From Spirochaetia bacterium (lineage in GTDB: Bacteria > Spirochaetota > Spirochaetia > Treponematales > Treponemataceae): 56,475 bases of DNA. The notes under the pieces are model-generated. The model was not told the DNA's origin, searched no databases, and saw only the letters and a program-made list of their open reading frames with translations. Shown piece after piece: positions 1 to 8,202 of this stretch. Numbering within the stretch: position 1 is the stretch's first letter; every line of letters begins with the position of its first letter. The DNA is taken from the NCBI GenBank assembly GCA_900769985.1, contig CAAGIS010000049.1, forward strand, positions 1 through 56,475, written 5' to 3'. Position numbers and translations under genes: made by a program.

Positions 1-371
1 CGTCCGTAAACAATCTGCATGAAAAGTTCGCGCATTGCAGTGTTGATTGCATCGCATACAAGGTCAGTGTTTAAAGCTTCAAGAAGAGTTTTTCCGATAA
101 GGATTTCTGAAGCCATAGCCGCTGAGTGAGTCATTCCTGAGCAGCCGATTGTCTCTACAAGAGCTTCTTCAATAATGCCGTCTTTAACATTCAAAGAAAG
201 TTTGCAGGCACCCTGCTGCGGTGCACACCAGCCGATTCCGTGTGTAAATCCGGAAATGTCTTCAATTTTTTTTGCCTGTACCCATTCGCCTTCTTCTGGA
301 ATCGGGGCAGGTCCGTGATATGCTCCTTTAGCCAAAGGACACATATGTTCCACTTCTGCAGTGTATTTCAT
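1..371 (-). CDS. Iron-sulfur cluster assembly scaffold-like protein (NifU/IscU-like), N-terminal part
   Basis: The gene is truncated by the window edge. The first 123 or so residues are visible, starting at the ATG at 369-371, which follows a good GGGAGA Shine-Dalgarno sequence. The protein begins MKYTAEVEHMCPLAKGAYHG. Cysteines lie in HMCP, GWCAPQQGAC and IGCSGMTHSA, and the last context resembles the cysteine loop of IscU/NifU-type scaffolds. From memory, proteins of this type in anaerobes often sit next to a 'GGGtGRT' protein, but the downstream neighbour lies outside the window. The likely role is cytosolic Fe-S cluster assembly or binding. The assignment rests on recalled family resemblance and not on a search. 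The gene is divergent from the PHP phosphatase at 481. Confidence 0.6.
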   Translation of the reverse strand, partial: MKYTAEVEHMCPLAKGAYHGPAPIPEEGEWVQAKKIEDISGFTHGIGWCAPQQGACKLSLNVKDGIIEEALVETIGCSGMTHSAAMASEILIGKTLLEALNTDLVCDAINTAMRELFMQIVYG

Positions 372-441
372 TTTAATCTCCCATAATCAGAAAAAAAATT
401 TCTGAATAATATTCAATCTACTATATAATGTATCTTTTTTA

Positions 442-470
442 TTGATTTTATACAACTATTAAGATATATT
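442..470 (+). promoter_or_regulatory. Predicted sigma-70 promoter, PHP phosphatase gene (short leader)
   Basis: The -35 is TTGATT (442-447), followed by a 17-nt spacer and -10 TATATT (465-470). The ATG at 481 begins 10 nt after the -10, so the predicted transcript would have only about 3-4 nt of leader. No Shine-Dalgarno sequence precedes the ATG. Confidence 0.5.
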
Positions 471-480
471 GTTTTTCATT

Positions 481-1272
481 ATGAATCAATTGATTTCGAA
501 TTTTCATACGCATACAGAACTTTGTCATCATGCTTCGGGAAGACCTGTTGATTATGTAAAATATGCAGCTGAACAAGGCTGTAGCGAACTTGGTTTTTCT
601 GATCATTGTCCGTATCCTGTAAGCATTGGCTTTCAATGGGACAACTGCAGGATGTCTGTTTCTCAAATTGAACTTTATGTAAATCAAGTCAATGAAGCAA
701 AAGAAGCTGCTGATTTTCCAGTTCACCTTGGTTTTGAATGTGAATATGACAGAAATTTTTTGAACTGGTATAAAGATGAATTAAAATGCCATTATGGTGC
801 TGAATATTTAGTTTTTGGACCACACTGGGTAAACGACGATGGCTGTCGTCCTTATGCCCTTGATTTTAACAGGGATTTAAAACTGCTTCATAAATATACC
901 CGGCAGATTATAGAAGGTCTTGAAAGCGGATTATATTCAATTCTTGCGCACCCTGATTTATTTATGGCAGGATATAAAATCTGGGACGATGAAGCAAAAA
1001 GCTGCCTTACTGACATTCTTAATGCAGCAGAGGCGCTTGACATTCCGCTTGAAATTAACGGACTCGGAATAAGCCGCAGTTTAATTGATACTCCTTTTGG
1101 AAAAAGATTTGGCTATCCGTATCTTGAGTTTTGGGAACTTGTTTCAAAAAGCGGTGCAAAAGTAATCTGTGATTCAGATGCCCATAATCCCAAAGACGTT
1201 CTCAAAAACGCACTTAATGCCCGTCAGTTTGCCGCCACAGTCGGTATCACACCAATAGAAACAATTTTCTAA
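481..1272 (+). CDS. PHP-domain phosphatase, HisJ/histidinol-phosphatase family
   Basis: This 263-aa cytosolic metal-dependent phosphoesterase begins MNQLISNFHTHTELCHHASG. HTHTELCHHASG is the first metal-binding motif of PHP proteins. FSDHCP, LGFECEY, SILAHPDLF and CDSDAHNPKD supply the later His/Asp/Glu ligands in family order. The family includes histidinol-phosphate phosphatase (HisJ/HisK); no other histidine gene is nearby, so the substrate is uncertain. I chose the ATG at 481 over an in-frame TTG at 469, because the PHP motif needs nothing earlier and the -10 box overlaps the TTG. The gene stands alone, divergent from the Fe-S scaffold gene, and the DUF4912 gene follows after about 80 nt. 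Confidence 0.8.
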   Translation: MNQLISNFHTHTELCHHASGRPVDYVKYAAEQGCSELGFSDHCPYPVSIGFQWDNCRMSVSQIELYVNQVNEAKEAADFPVHLGFECEYDRNFLNWYKDELKCHYGAEYLVFGPHWVNDDGCRPYALDFNRDLKLLHKYTRQIIEGLESGLYSILAHPDLFMAGYKIWDDEAKSCLTDILNAAEALDIPLEINGLGISRSLIDTPFGKRFGYPYLEFWELVSKSGAKVICDSDAHNPKDVLKNALNARQFAATVGITPIETIF

Positions 1273-1318
1273 TCCACGGGTAAAACTTCACTTTGACGCA
1301 AACTTGTCGCGCAAGTTA

Positions 1319-1347
1319 TTGACAATAATCTCGATTTTTACGATTAT
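1319..1347 (+). promoter_or_regulatory. Predicted sigma-70 promoter of the DUF4912/GH57 pair
   Basis: A consensus -35 TTGACA (1319-1324) is followed by a 17-nt spacer and GATTAT (1342-1347). The ATG at 1355 is 7 nt further on, so transcription would start at or next to the A of the ATG. A 6-bp hairpin (AACTTG/CAAGTT, 1301-1317) lies just upstream and could mark the end of the preceding transcript, although it has no T-run. Confidence 0.55.
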
Positions 1348-1354
1348 TTCAGCT

Positions 1355-2035
1355 ATGAAAAATAATGATGAGCAAAAAAATCTGTCACGCGGGCATCTTG
1401 AAACATTGACTTCTTCTCAGTTAATCGCTTTGGCTGATGAATATGGAATTGATATTCCTGATGATTTAAACAGACAGTTCATTATTGCAGAATTACTGGA
1501 ATTTGCAAAAGAAAACGCTGAAAATTCAAAATATAAAGAAACGATAAAAATTGAAGAAAACGGACAAGCAGAACTTTCAAAAGACCTGCCCAAAGGTTAC
1601 AACGAAACAAAAATAAATGTCCTTTTGAGAAATCCTGTTTCTTTGTTTGTTTACTGGGATTTTAGCGAAGTTTTATATAAACAGCTTACGGTTTCAAAAA
1701 CTCCGGTGTTTTTAAAAGTATGTTTTTTTGATGAAGAGACAAGCGAAAAACCGGAAGACACTTTTGACATTCAGATTAATTTTGAAGACAGGGAACAGTA
1801 TATATTGATTCCCGGCGGAAAAAAATATGTCCGTGTTGATTTAATGCAGGATAGGGAAAATGTTCTTGATTCAGTTCTTGCTGTCTCTGCAAGGCTTGAA
1901 ATTCCTCAGGGCTCAGAAGAATTCAGGAATTTTACTCCCGGCAAGGAACAGGATTTTAAACCTGTTCTTGAATTATCAGGAATTAAATCAATGCTGAAAA
2001 ATCATTATAATAATTACAGGCAATCATTTAATTAA
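1355..2035 (+). CDS. DUF4912 domain-containing protein
   Basis: The protein has 226 residues from the ATG at 1355. An in-frame TTG at 1304 would add 17 hydrophobic residues, but the predicted -35 and -10 boxes lie inside that extension, so I reject it. An N-terminal Rho/SAP-like helical region (HLETLTSSQLIALADEYGI) precedes a domain containing LLRNPVSLFVYWDFSE, IPGGKKYVRVDL and SARLEIPQG, which is the signature I associate with DUF4912. From memory, DUF4912 proteins are often encoded beside GH57-type alpha-glucan enzymes, as here, where the next gene starts 14 nt downstream. That suggests a role in glycogen or alpha-glucan metabolism. The function is not established. Confidence 0.75.
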   Translation: MKNNDEQKNLSRGHLETLTSSQLIALADEYGIDIPDDLNRQFIIAELLEFAKENAENSKYKETIKIEENGQAELSKDLPKGYNETKINVLLRNPVSLFVYWDFSEVLYKQLTVSKTPVFLKVCFFDEETSEKPEDTFDIQINFEDREQYILIPGGKKYVRVDLMQDRENVLDSVLAVSARLEIPQGSEEFRNFTPGKEQDFKPVLELSGIKSMLKNHYNNYRQSFN

Positions 2036-2049
2036 TTTTGGAGTTAAAA

Positions 2050-3648
2050 ATGTCAGGTAAAAATATTGCACTTTTGCTTAATTTTCATCATCCGTATATA
2101 CGGCATTCTGATGAAAGCGCCAATGAATATAATCAGGAAAATTTCCTTTTGTTTGAAAAAATTACAAACGTCTATATTCCGCTTTTAAATATGATTTCAA
2201 ATTTAAAAAAAGATAATGTTGAATTTAAAATTTCTGTTGTTTTTTCAACTCCGCTCTGTGCACTTTTATCTGATTCCATCGTAAAAAAACAGTATGTAAA
2301 TTACCTTAACGATTTGATTGAATTTGGCAAAAAAGAACTTATCCGTACAAAAAATTCAAAAGAACTTCATAAAAATGCAGAAATCTATCTTGAAAAAATC
2401 ATAGAAACAAAGCGATATTTCACGGAAGTTTACGAAGAAAATCTTTTAAAATATTTTGCAAATTATGCAAAGCAGGGCGTAATTGAAATTCTTGCAACCT
2501 GCGGAACTTATATGTTTATGCCTCATTACGCAGATATGAGTGAAATCCTTAATGCGCAGGTCGAAACAGGACTTTATTCTGTCCGCCATTATTTTGGAAT
2601 TTCTGCAGAAGGTTTTTTTCTTCCTGAACTCGGGTATGCTCCGGGAATTGAAAAAGTACTTCGAATGTATGGCGTAAATTATACGATTGTTCCGTCGCAG
2701 AGTTTTTTGCTCGGGCAGACAACGCCGGAAAAAGGAATTTTTGCGCCTGCAAGATGCTATAATTGCCTGTCACTTTTTGCTGCAGATTCAGTTCAACTTG
2801 AATATAATAAAAATCCTGTTTACAAAAATAAAAACAGTGATATTGCGTGGGAACTTAATTCAAGCGAACTGATTCCTTTTATAAAAGAAGGGCAGGCTCG
2901 TTCAAGTTCTGGATTCTGCTACGGGAACAATGCATGCTCTGAATCAGAAACTCAATATAAAGACATAAAAAAATCAGACTGGATTTATAACGCAGAAAAT
3001 GCCTTGAATCAGGCTGTAATTGATGCAGAAGATTTTGTTTTAAAATATTCAGAAAAACTGAAAAAAGCTTCAGAACTTCTGCCTGATACAGATGTTTCCG
3101 TGACTTGCGTTTTTGATGACGAATCGCTTTACAAAAAATGGGACGAAGGTCTTGTCTGGTTTGAAAACATCGTCAGAAAATTTACGGAGTCTGATATTTG
3201 TACCGCAAGTTTTTCTGATTTACTTTATGACAAGTTTTCATTGCAGAAAATAATTCCCTACTTTGCATCAGGTTCAAAAGAAAGCTACGGCGAAGATTAC
3301 CTTTCTAGCAAAAACGGCTGGATGATACGCTATTTAAGGAAGGCTTCTGAACGGATTGTAGATTTGGCAGGAAGGTTTCCTGATGACACGGGACTTAAAG
3401 TACGACTTTTAAATCTTGGTTCAAGAGAACTTATGCTTGCACAGAGTTCTGAATGGGCAAAGATGATTGAAACAGGTACGTATGCTGAATATGCTGAAAA
3501 AATGTTTAAAGATTCAATCATCTCTTTTACTGCCGTTTTTGATGCTCTTGGTTCAAATACAGTAAGTACAGAATGGCTCTGCAATCTTGAAAAAACTCAC
3601 CCGATATTTCCATGGATGAATTTTAGGATTTTTTCAAAGAAAAGATGA
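2050..3648 (+). CDS. Glycoside hydrolase family 57-like protein (alpha-glucan enzyme)
   Basis: The protein has 532 residues, starting at ATG 2050 behind the Shine-Dalgarno GGAG; the in-frame TTG at 2038 would overlap that site. The N-terminal (beta/alpha)-barrel contains IALLLNFHHPYIRH, which is GH57 motif 1 (HxHxPY-like). IEILATCGTYMFMPHY and GFFLPELGYAPGIEKVL follow, the latter matching the GH57 motif that carries the Glu nucleophile. A late FDDESLYKKWDEGLVWFEN segment supplies Asp residues. GH57 includes amylases, 4-alpha-glucanotransferases and 1,4-alpha-glucan branching enzymes. The C-terminal helical part (about residues 420-530) suits the branching-enzyme-like DUF1957 group. It is translated right after the DUF4912 gene, so the two probably act together in glycogen handling. 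Confidence 0.75.
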   Translation: MSGKNIALLLNFHHPYIRHSDESANEYNQENFLLFEKITNVYIPLLNMISNLKKDNVEFKISVVFSTPLCALLSDSIVKKQYVNYLNDLIEFGKKELIRTKNSKELHKNAEIYLEKIIETKRYFTEVYEENLLKYFANYAKQGVIEILATCGTYMFMPHYADMSEILNAQVETGLYSVRHYFGISAEGFFLPELGYAPGIEKVLRMYGVNYTIVPSQSFLLGQTTPEKGIFAPARCYNCLSLFAADSVQLEYNKNPVYKNKNSDIAWELNSSELIPFIKEGQARSSSGFCYGNNACSESETQYKDIKKSDWIYNAENALNQAVIDAEDFVLKYSEKLKKASELLPDTDVSVTCVFDDESLYKKWDEGLVWFENIVRKFTESDICTASFSDLLYDKFSLQKIIPYFASGSKESYGEDYLSSKNGWMIRYLRKASERIVDLAGRFPDDTGLKVRLLNLGSRELMLAQSSEWAKMIETGTYAEYAEKMFKDSIISFTAVFDALGSNTVSTEWLCNLEKTHPIFPWMNFRIFSKKR

Positions 3649-3663
3649 GTTTATAATGTATTT

Positions 3664-4968
3664 CTATTCAAGACTCTGAATGTCAATTACTCTGTCAAAA
3701 AGTTTCTGCGAATTTTTTACAAGTTTTAAGCTGTTTTTTGCAGGCGTAAAATACGGATTGATTTTCAGGCATTTTTCCCAGGCTTCAATTGCAAGTTCCA
3801 TTTTACCAGAGGCGTAATATTTTAAGCCGTCCTGATAATAGCCTTCTGCTTCAAGTTCCCGTGAATATCTGCCCTGATCACCGAGGTTGATTTTTGCACC
3901 TACGCTAAAATGATTGACAGGATTTGCAGAAGATGTTAAGTCAAAAGTGTAATTCAAATCAACAGTAAATTTATTTATTTTAAACTCTGTTCCAAGGCTT
4001 ATGCGCGGATTTGCACCTTTTAGTCTGAAACCAGCCATCAGTTCAAGAAAACTTGTCACTTTAACGTCAAATCCAACTCCGGCAGACCATAATTCTGTTT
4101 TTGAAAAATCAATAAGATTTACGGGCTGGTTAAAGTCAATCGAAACTACAACTGGCTTTATAAATCTGTAGGAAATTCCTGCTGAAATTGAAGTCGGCAA
4201 AGCATCGTCTATTTGAACTCCCTGCGCAGTTGAAAAGCCTGTTATTGCAATTCCTGCATTTAAAATGCTTAACCCGATTTTTAAATTAGGGTCTCTGTCT
4301 GCAAAAAATTTTCCGGCATTGAACCGTAAAAGGATTCCGATATCAGCCATAAAAGCTGCGGCAGACTGACTAAGACCAGAGTTTTTGATAAGTTCACCAG
4401 TTTCCCTGTCAGTATAATCAGGAATTGAACGCCATGCCGCTTTTATATTTGCGCCTGCAGCAAGTCCTTTAAAATAATAACCCCTGAAAAAATTATACGA
4501 AATGTTTATGATACCTGTCGTTTCTGAATAATAATTTGAAGCAAGCCTTTCGCCCATACTGCTGTATTCTGTAAACGGAACGTAAAAACATTTGAGTTTT
4601 GCTCCAAATCCGAGATTGTCCTTTCTCCATGTAGCTGCAAGTGTTTCAATATTTGAATCAGAAATCCATGAATTATGGAACAATGCAACTTCCGTGTCTT
4701 TTAAAACTGAACTTGCAGCAGGATTATAGTCAAAAAATCCGATGTCATCTGCAAGGGCAGTAAAGGCTGAACCAAGGCTTTCTTCTCTTCCACCTGAAGG
4801 CATTTTTAACGATGGAAAAACAGTGCTTCCTGCATTGCTATCGGTAAAGCCTGAAAAAGTATCAGAAAGTTTTGTATAGACGTCAATGTATTCCAGAGAA
4901 TATGCCTTTAACGGTATAATAAAAAAAAGGAGGATTATTAATTTTTTTAAAGCATATTTTCTGTTCAT
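3664..4968 (-). CDS. UPF0164/PorV-like outer-membrane beta-barrel protein with C-terminal TPR
   Basis: The protein has 434 residues. It carries an N-terminal signal peptide (KKLIILLFFIIPLKAYS), then SLKMPSGGREESLGSAFTALADDIGFFDYNPAA, here spanning more than one motif, which is the typical start of UPF0164/PorV-type barrels ('GG.RE.G.A.....D....NPA'). Alternating hydrophobic strands run to about residue 360. A single TPR-like repeat with GKMELAIEAWEKCLKINPYF follows. In T. pallidum the UPF0164 family is a set of FadL-like outer-membrane proteins. Here it is probably a surface barrel with a periplasmic TPR tail. It is convergent with the GH57 gene (15 nt apart). The short leader and lack of a Shine-Dalgarno sequence suggest near-leaderless translation. 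Confidence 0.65.
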   Translation of the reverse strand: MNRKYALKKLIILLFFIIPLKAYSLEYIDVYTKLSDTFSGFTDSNAGSTVFPSLKMPSGGREESLGSAFTALADDIGFFDYNPAASSVLKDTEVALFHNSWISDSNIETLAATWRKDNLGFGAKLKCFYVPFTEYSSMGERLASNYYSETTGIINISYNFFRGYYFKGLAAGANIKAAWRSIPDYTDRETGELIKNSGLSQSAAAFMADIGILLRFNAGKFFADRDPNLKIGLSILNAGIAITGFSTAQGVQIDDALPTSISAGISYRFIKPVVVSIDFNQPVNLIDFSKTELWSAGVGFDVKVTSFLELMAGFRLKGANPRISLGTEFKINKFTVDLNYTFDLTSSANPVNHFSVGAKINLGDQGRYSRELEAEGYYQDGLKYYASGKMELAIEAWEKCLKINPYFTPAKNSLKLVKNSQKLFDRVIDIQSLE

Positions 4969-4978
4969 TCGTCTTTAT

Positions 4979-5007
4979 ATTTTACAGCAAAACGTGTAGA
5001 ATGTCTA
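4979..5007 (-). promoter_or_regulatory. Predicted sigma-70 promoter of the UPF0164-like gene
   Basis: On the minus strand, -35 TAGACA (5002-5007) is followed by a 17-nt spacer and -10 TAAAAT (4979-4984). The ATG (first base 4968) follows after 10 nt. There is no Shine-Dalgarno sequence between them. Confidence 0.5.
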
Positions 5008-5048
5008 ATATCTCTAAATGAATTGTTATATATTATAAATAATTCTGC

Positions 5049-5057
5049 TGCTATAAT
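5049..5057 (+). promoter_or_regulatory. Possible extended -10 promoter for the 5144 operon
   Basis: TGCTATAAT is a perfect extended -10 (TGnTATAAT). No good -35 lies 16-18 nt upstream. Inverted octamers TTTTCGGT (5059-5066) and ACCGAAAA (5095-5102) flank the predicted start of transcription and could be an operator. Confidence 0.4.
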
Positions 5058-5143
5058 TTTTTCGGTTTTTTTTCCTTATAACATTAATTTTATTACCGAA
5101 AATAAAATGGATAGGGGAATCTGTTATCAAAAAGTTTTTTTGT

Positions 5144-8100
5144 TTGATTTGCTATGTTTTTTTTATTCTCTCGATGAGTTTTTCTCAAAGTAAAGGTAGT
5201 GCCGTTAAAACAGGTACTTCTGCTGAAACTTTTCAGGCAGAACATAAACATGCAGAAATACTTTCTCTAAAAGAAATAGACACTCTGATTGCAGAAACAG
5301 ATTATACAACTGCATTAATTGAACTTAGCAATTACCTTCATGCATATCCTGACCAGCTTGATTTTGTACAACGGCGCATCGACAAAATTATGAAAGCACG
5401 CCAGCAGTACATAGTTCTTGCAGACAATCTTATTGACGTAATGGAAAACGAACCTGAGAACGCACAGAAAAAACTTGAAATCATTGCTGCTCTGGAATCT
5501 GTAGAAAAAAATCCGACAGAAGAACAGCTGCAGTTCATCAGGCAGGCAAAGATTGCAGCACAGTTTACGTATTACAGAGCTCAATTCAGAAAAATTATGG
5601 ATGAATCTTCTGCTTTTACTGACGGAACTGAATACACTCGGGCAGTAAGTAAAATACAGGAAGGCTTTTATATGTACCGGCAGGAGTTTTATGAAGAAAA
5701 TCCTGAAAGCGTAACTTCTCCAGTAACTCCTGCCGTAAACCGTATAAACTCATCGTGCCGTGATTACATCAACATTCAGGATAAATTAAAAAATTCTTTT
5801 ACGGCATTTTTAAACGCAGTAAATTCTGGAAATTATCGTGAAGCAGAAAATGCTTATAATAACTTTAATATTGAACTGCAGAATTTCGCCAATATAAGAA
5901 ACAATATTTATAATGATGCGCTTTTTTTGAAAAACACTTTCAGTTCGCTTCAAAAAAAGAACAGAGAACTTACAGAAGCTTCGTATCTGCCTTTTATATT
6001 TAAATTTTCTCTGGGACTTGAAAACAATCCAAAAACAGGAATTATCGGTACAATGGATTCTCAGTTTAAAAATTACATTGAAACTATAAAGCCTGCAATT
6101 TATAATGCCGTTGCAAAAATTACTTTTGACCAGATAAACTCAAAAAATGTTGACACTGTAACGCAGCAGGAACTTCCTTTTACAAAACTGGGAACAGCTT
6201 CAAACTTTGCAAAACTCGGTCTTACTGTAAATTCAATGTATGACAAAATAAAAACTGATTTCAGATATGAAACTGAGTTTAAAGGATATGTTCAGCTGAT
6301 GAAATATCCTGAGACTTTAATTTCAGCATTGAACGAAAGTTATGAAATCTTAAATAAATATCAGGGAATAAACAGACAGCTTAAAGTTATTGCAAAACCG
6401 CAGAATGCAGTTCAAGCGCTGCGTGCAAAAAATTCGTATCCGTCACAGATGATTGACTGTGCAAGGCAATACGATGAATGTGCAGAAAATGCAGGCCGGC
6501 TTTTAAACGAAAAATGGTTTGCAGGATATATAAAAGAAAACAGCGCAAAAAAAGATGAAAATGAAAAAAGTGATTATGAAATTTTAAATAATTATTATTT
6601 TGTCTTGAACAAAACGCTATACGATGTCTGCAAAAATGCAAGCCAGATACAGTGGAAAGAAACTGCTTCTTATTTTGCTTCTGCCTCTGATGAAATTTAT
6701 TCATATTATCAGAATGAATACGGCAAAGCATCAGATTTGCTTGACAAACACTACCCGAAAGAAGCGCTTGACCTGCTTGTAAAAACTGACTCAGAACTGA
6801 ATTCTGATATTCAGATTATTGAGTTATGTCGCAAAACTCTTGAAGAAAATCCTGCAGAAAAAAGTTTCTTTGCTGCAGAACAAAAGACTGTAAGAGATAA
6901 CATAAGCAAAATGAATGCCTTAAAATCAGAAAGCCAGAAAAATGCCGTGTCGTCCAATCTTGCAATCTTAAACAGCCAGCGTGCATTGAATGAAGCAGAA
7001 CTCAGATATTCACAGGCGCTCAAGGCTTTTCAGCGCGCAGATTATGCTGCAGCACGCCGTAATATAGAATTGAGCAGTGCAAAATATAAAGAATCTTTTG
7101 ACTGGCAGGAATCAAGTGCACTGCGCGAAGAAAGCGACAGAAAACTTCTTGCTTTAGGTCAGCAGATTAACGATGCAGAAAACAAACTTATAGTTGCAGA
7201 AGTCCGTTCGTTAAAAAATCAGGCTAAAAACGAATATTACAACGGCAACTTTGAAAAAGCCGAAAATCTTTTAATCCGTGCAAAAAGCCGCTGGGCAGTA
7301 ACAAACGGCGAAGAAGAAGATATAGAAATAAAGAATCTTCTTGCTCTTGTAGAAACTGCACTTTCTATGAAAACCGGTCGTGTAATTCCACCGACTGCAC
7401 CGCTGTATCCTGAAATGTCTCAGATTCTGAGCATCGCACATCAATTTTTTGACAAAGGTTCAGCACTTATCAAAAATGGTGAACGAGAAGAAGGAACTGC
7501 AGTCCTGATGCAGTCAAAGAAGAAACTTCAGGAAATTCAACTTGTCTATCCTTTAAATCAGGAAGCAAGCCTTTTGTCTCTCAAAATTGACCAGCTGATT
7601 GACCCGGATGCATTTAACGAAATGTTTGAACAGAAAGTAAAGAGTGCGCGGGAAAATTATAAAATTGCTTCAAGACAACAGACTGCGTATACAGATTTGC
7701 TTGACCTCTACGAAATCCGCCCTGATTATCCGGGACTTAAAAATCTGATTTATCAGGTTGAAATAGAAATCGGTGTAAGGCAAAAACCTGTTGACAATTC
7801 TTCACTCGTAAAATCACAGGATTTGACCAAAGAAGCATCGCGTATTGTAAACAATGCCGGAAACAGCGAATCTCAGCTTAGAAGCGCCCTTGAAAAACTT
7901 GACCAGGCAATTCAGCTTAACCCTAATAACGATCAGGCAATTCTTTTAAAAGACAGGGTACAGGTTTCTCTTGGAGGAAGGGCAAGCGTTGTCCTGTCAA
8001 GTTCTGATGAAGCAAAGTACCAGAAAGCAATTCAGGAACTGCAGAAAAACAACATTGTCGGAGCTTATGCTTTAGTCGAACAGCTTTTACAGAAACCTGA

Positions 8101-8158
8101 AAACAGGCGTTCAAGTAAAGTTTTGGATTTACAGAAAAAAGTAAAAGCCTTGTTGTAA
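5144..8158 (+). CDS. Large exported helical/TPR-like protein, spirochaetal
   Basis: The 1004 residues listed run from the TTG at 5144. The true start may be a non-AUG codon at 5126 (ATC), placed 7 nt after an AGGGGA Shine-Dalgarno sequence; it would give IKKFFCLICYVFFILSMSFS, a complete signal peptide with two lysines. The mature protein is almost wholly alpha-helical, with repeated Ala/Leu/Tyr patterns such as LIAETDYTTALIELSNYLHAYP, YSQALKAFQRADYAAARRNI and YNGNFEKAENLLIRAKSRW. These read as degenerate TPR units, with coiled-coil stretches around 600-740. The end (EALKKL-type helices, residues 900-1000) again looks TPR-like. It is probably periplasmic. The sensor phosphatase gene starts 44 nt later, so the two are likely co-transcribed and may form a signalling pair. 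No specific family is recognised. Confidence 0.7.
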   Translation: MICYVFFILSMSFSQSKGSAVKTGTSAETFQAEHKHAEILSLKEIDTLIAETDYTTALIELSNYLHAYPDQLDFVQRRIDKIMKARQQYIVLADNLIDVMENEPENAQKKLEIIAALESVEKNPTEEQLQFIRQAKIAAQFTYYRAQFRKIMDESSAFTDGTEYTRAVSKIQEGFYMYRQEFYEENPESVTSPVTPAVNRINSSCRDYINIQDKLKNSFTAFLNAVNSGNYREAENAYNNFNIELQNFANIRNNIYNDALFLKNTFSSLQKKNRELTEASYLPFIFKFSLGLENNPKTGIIGTMDSQFKNYIETIKPAIYNAVAKITFDQINSKNVDTVTQQELPFTKLGTASNFAKLGLTVNSMYDKIKTDFRYETEFKGYVQLMKYPETLISALNESYEILNKYQGINRQLKVIAKPQNAVQALRAKNSYPSQMIDCARQYDECAENAGRLLNEKWFAGYIKENSAKKDENEKSDYEILNNYYFVLNKTLYDVCKNASQIQWKETASYFASASDEIYSYYQNEYGKASDLLDKHYPKEALDLLVKTDSELNSDIQIIELCRKTLEENPAEKSFFAAEQKTVRDNISKMNALKSESQKNAVSSNLAILNSQRALNEAELRYSQALKAFQRADYAAARRNIELSSAKYKESFDWQESSALREESDRKLLALGQQINDAENKLIVAEVRSLKNQAKNEYYNGNFEKAENLLIRAKSRWAVTNGEEEDIEIKNLLALVETALSMKTGRVIPPTAPLYPEMSQILSIAHQFFDKGSALIKNGEREEGTAVLMQSKKKLQEIQLVYPLNQEASLLSLKIDQLIDPDAFNEMFEQKVKSARENYKIASRQQTAYTDLLDLYEIRPDYPGLKNLIYQVEIEIGVRQKPVDNSSLVKSQDLTKEASRIVNNAGNSESQLRSALEKLDQAIQLNPNNDQAILLKDRVQVSLGGRASVVLSSSDEAKYQKAIQELQKNNIVGAYALVEQLLQKPENRRSSKVLDLQKKVKALL

Positions 8159-8202
8159 TTTCTTTTTATGTAAAGTAAAATATCAGATGGTGGGATTTTC
8201 TT

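Noticed and set aside
389..407. CAGAAA/TTTCTG hairpin upstream of the Fe-S scaffold gene
   Set aside because: It is made mostly of an A/T run in a divergent promoter region; too weak to claim as an element.
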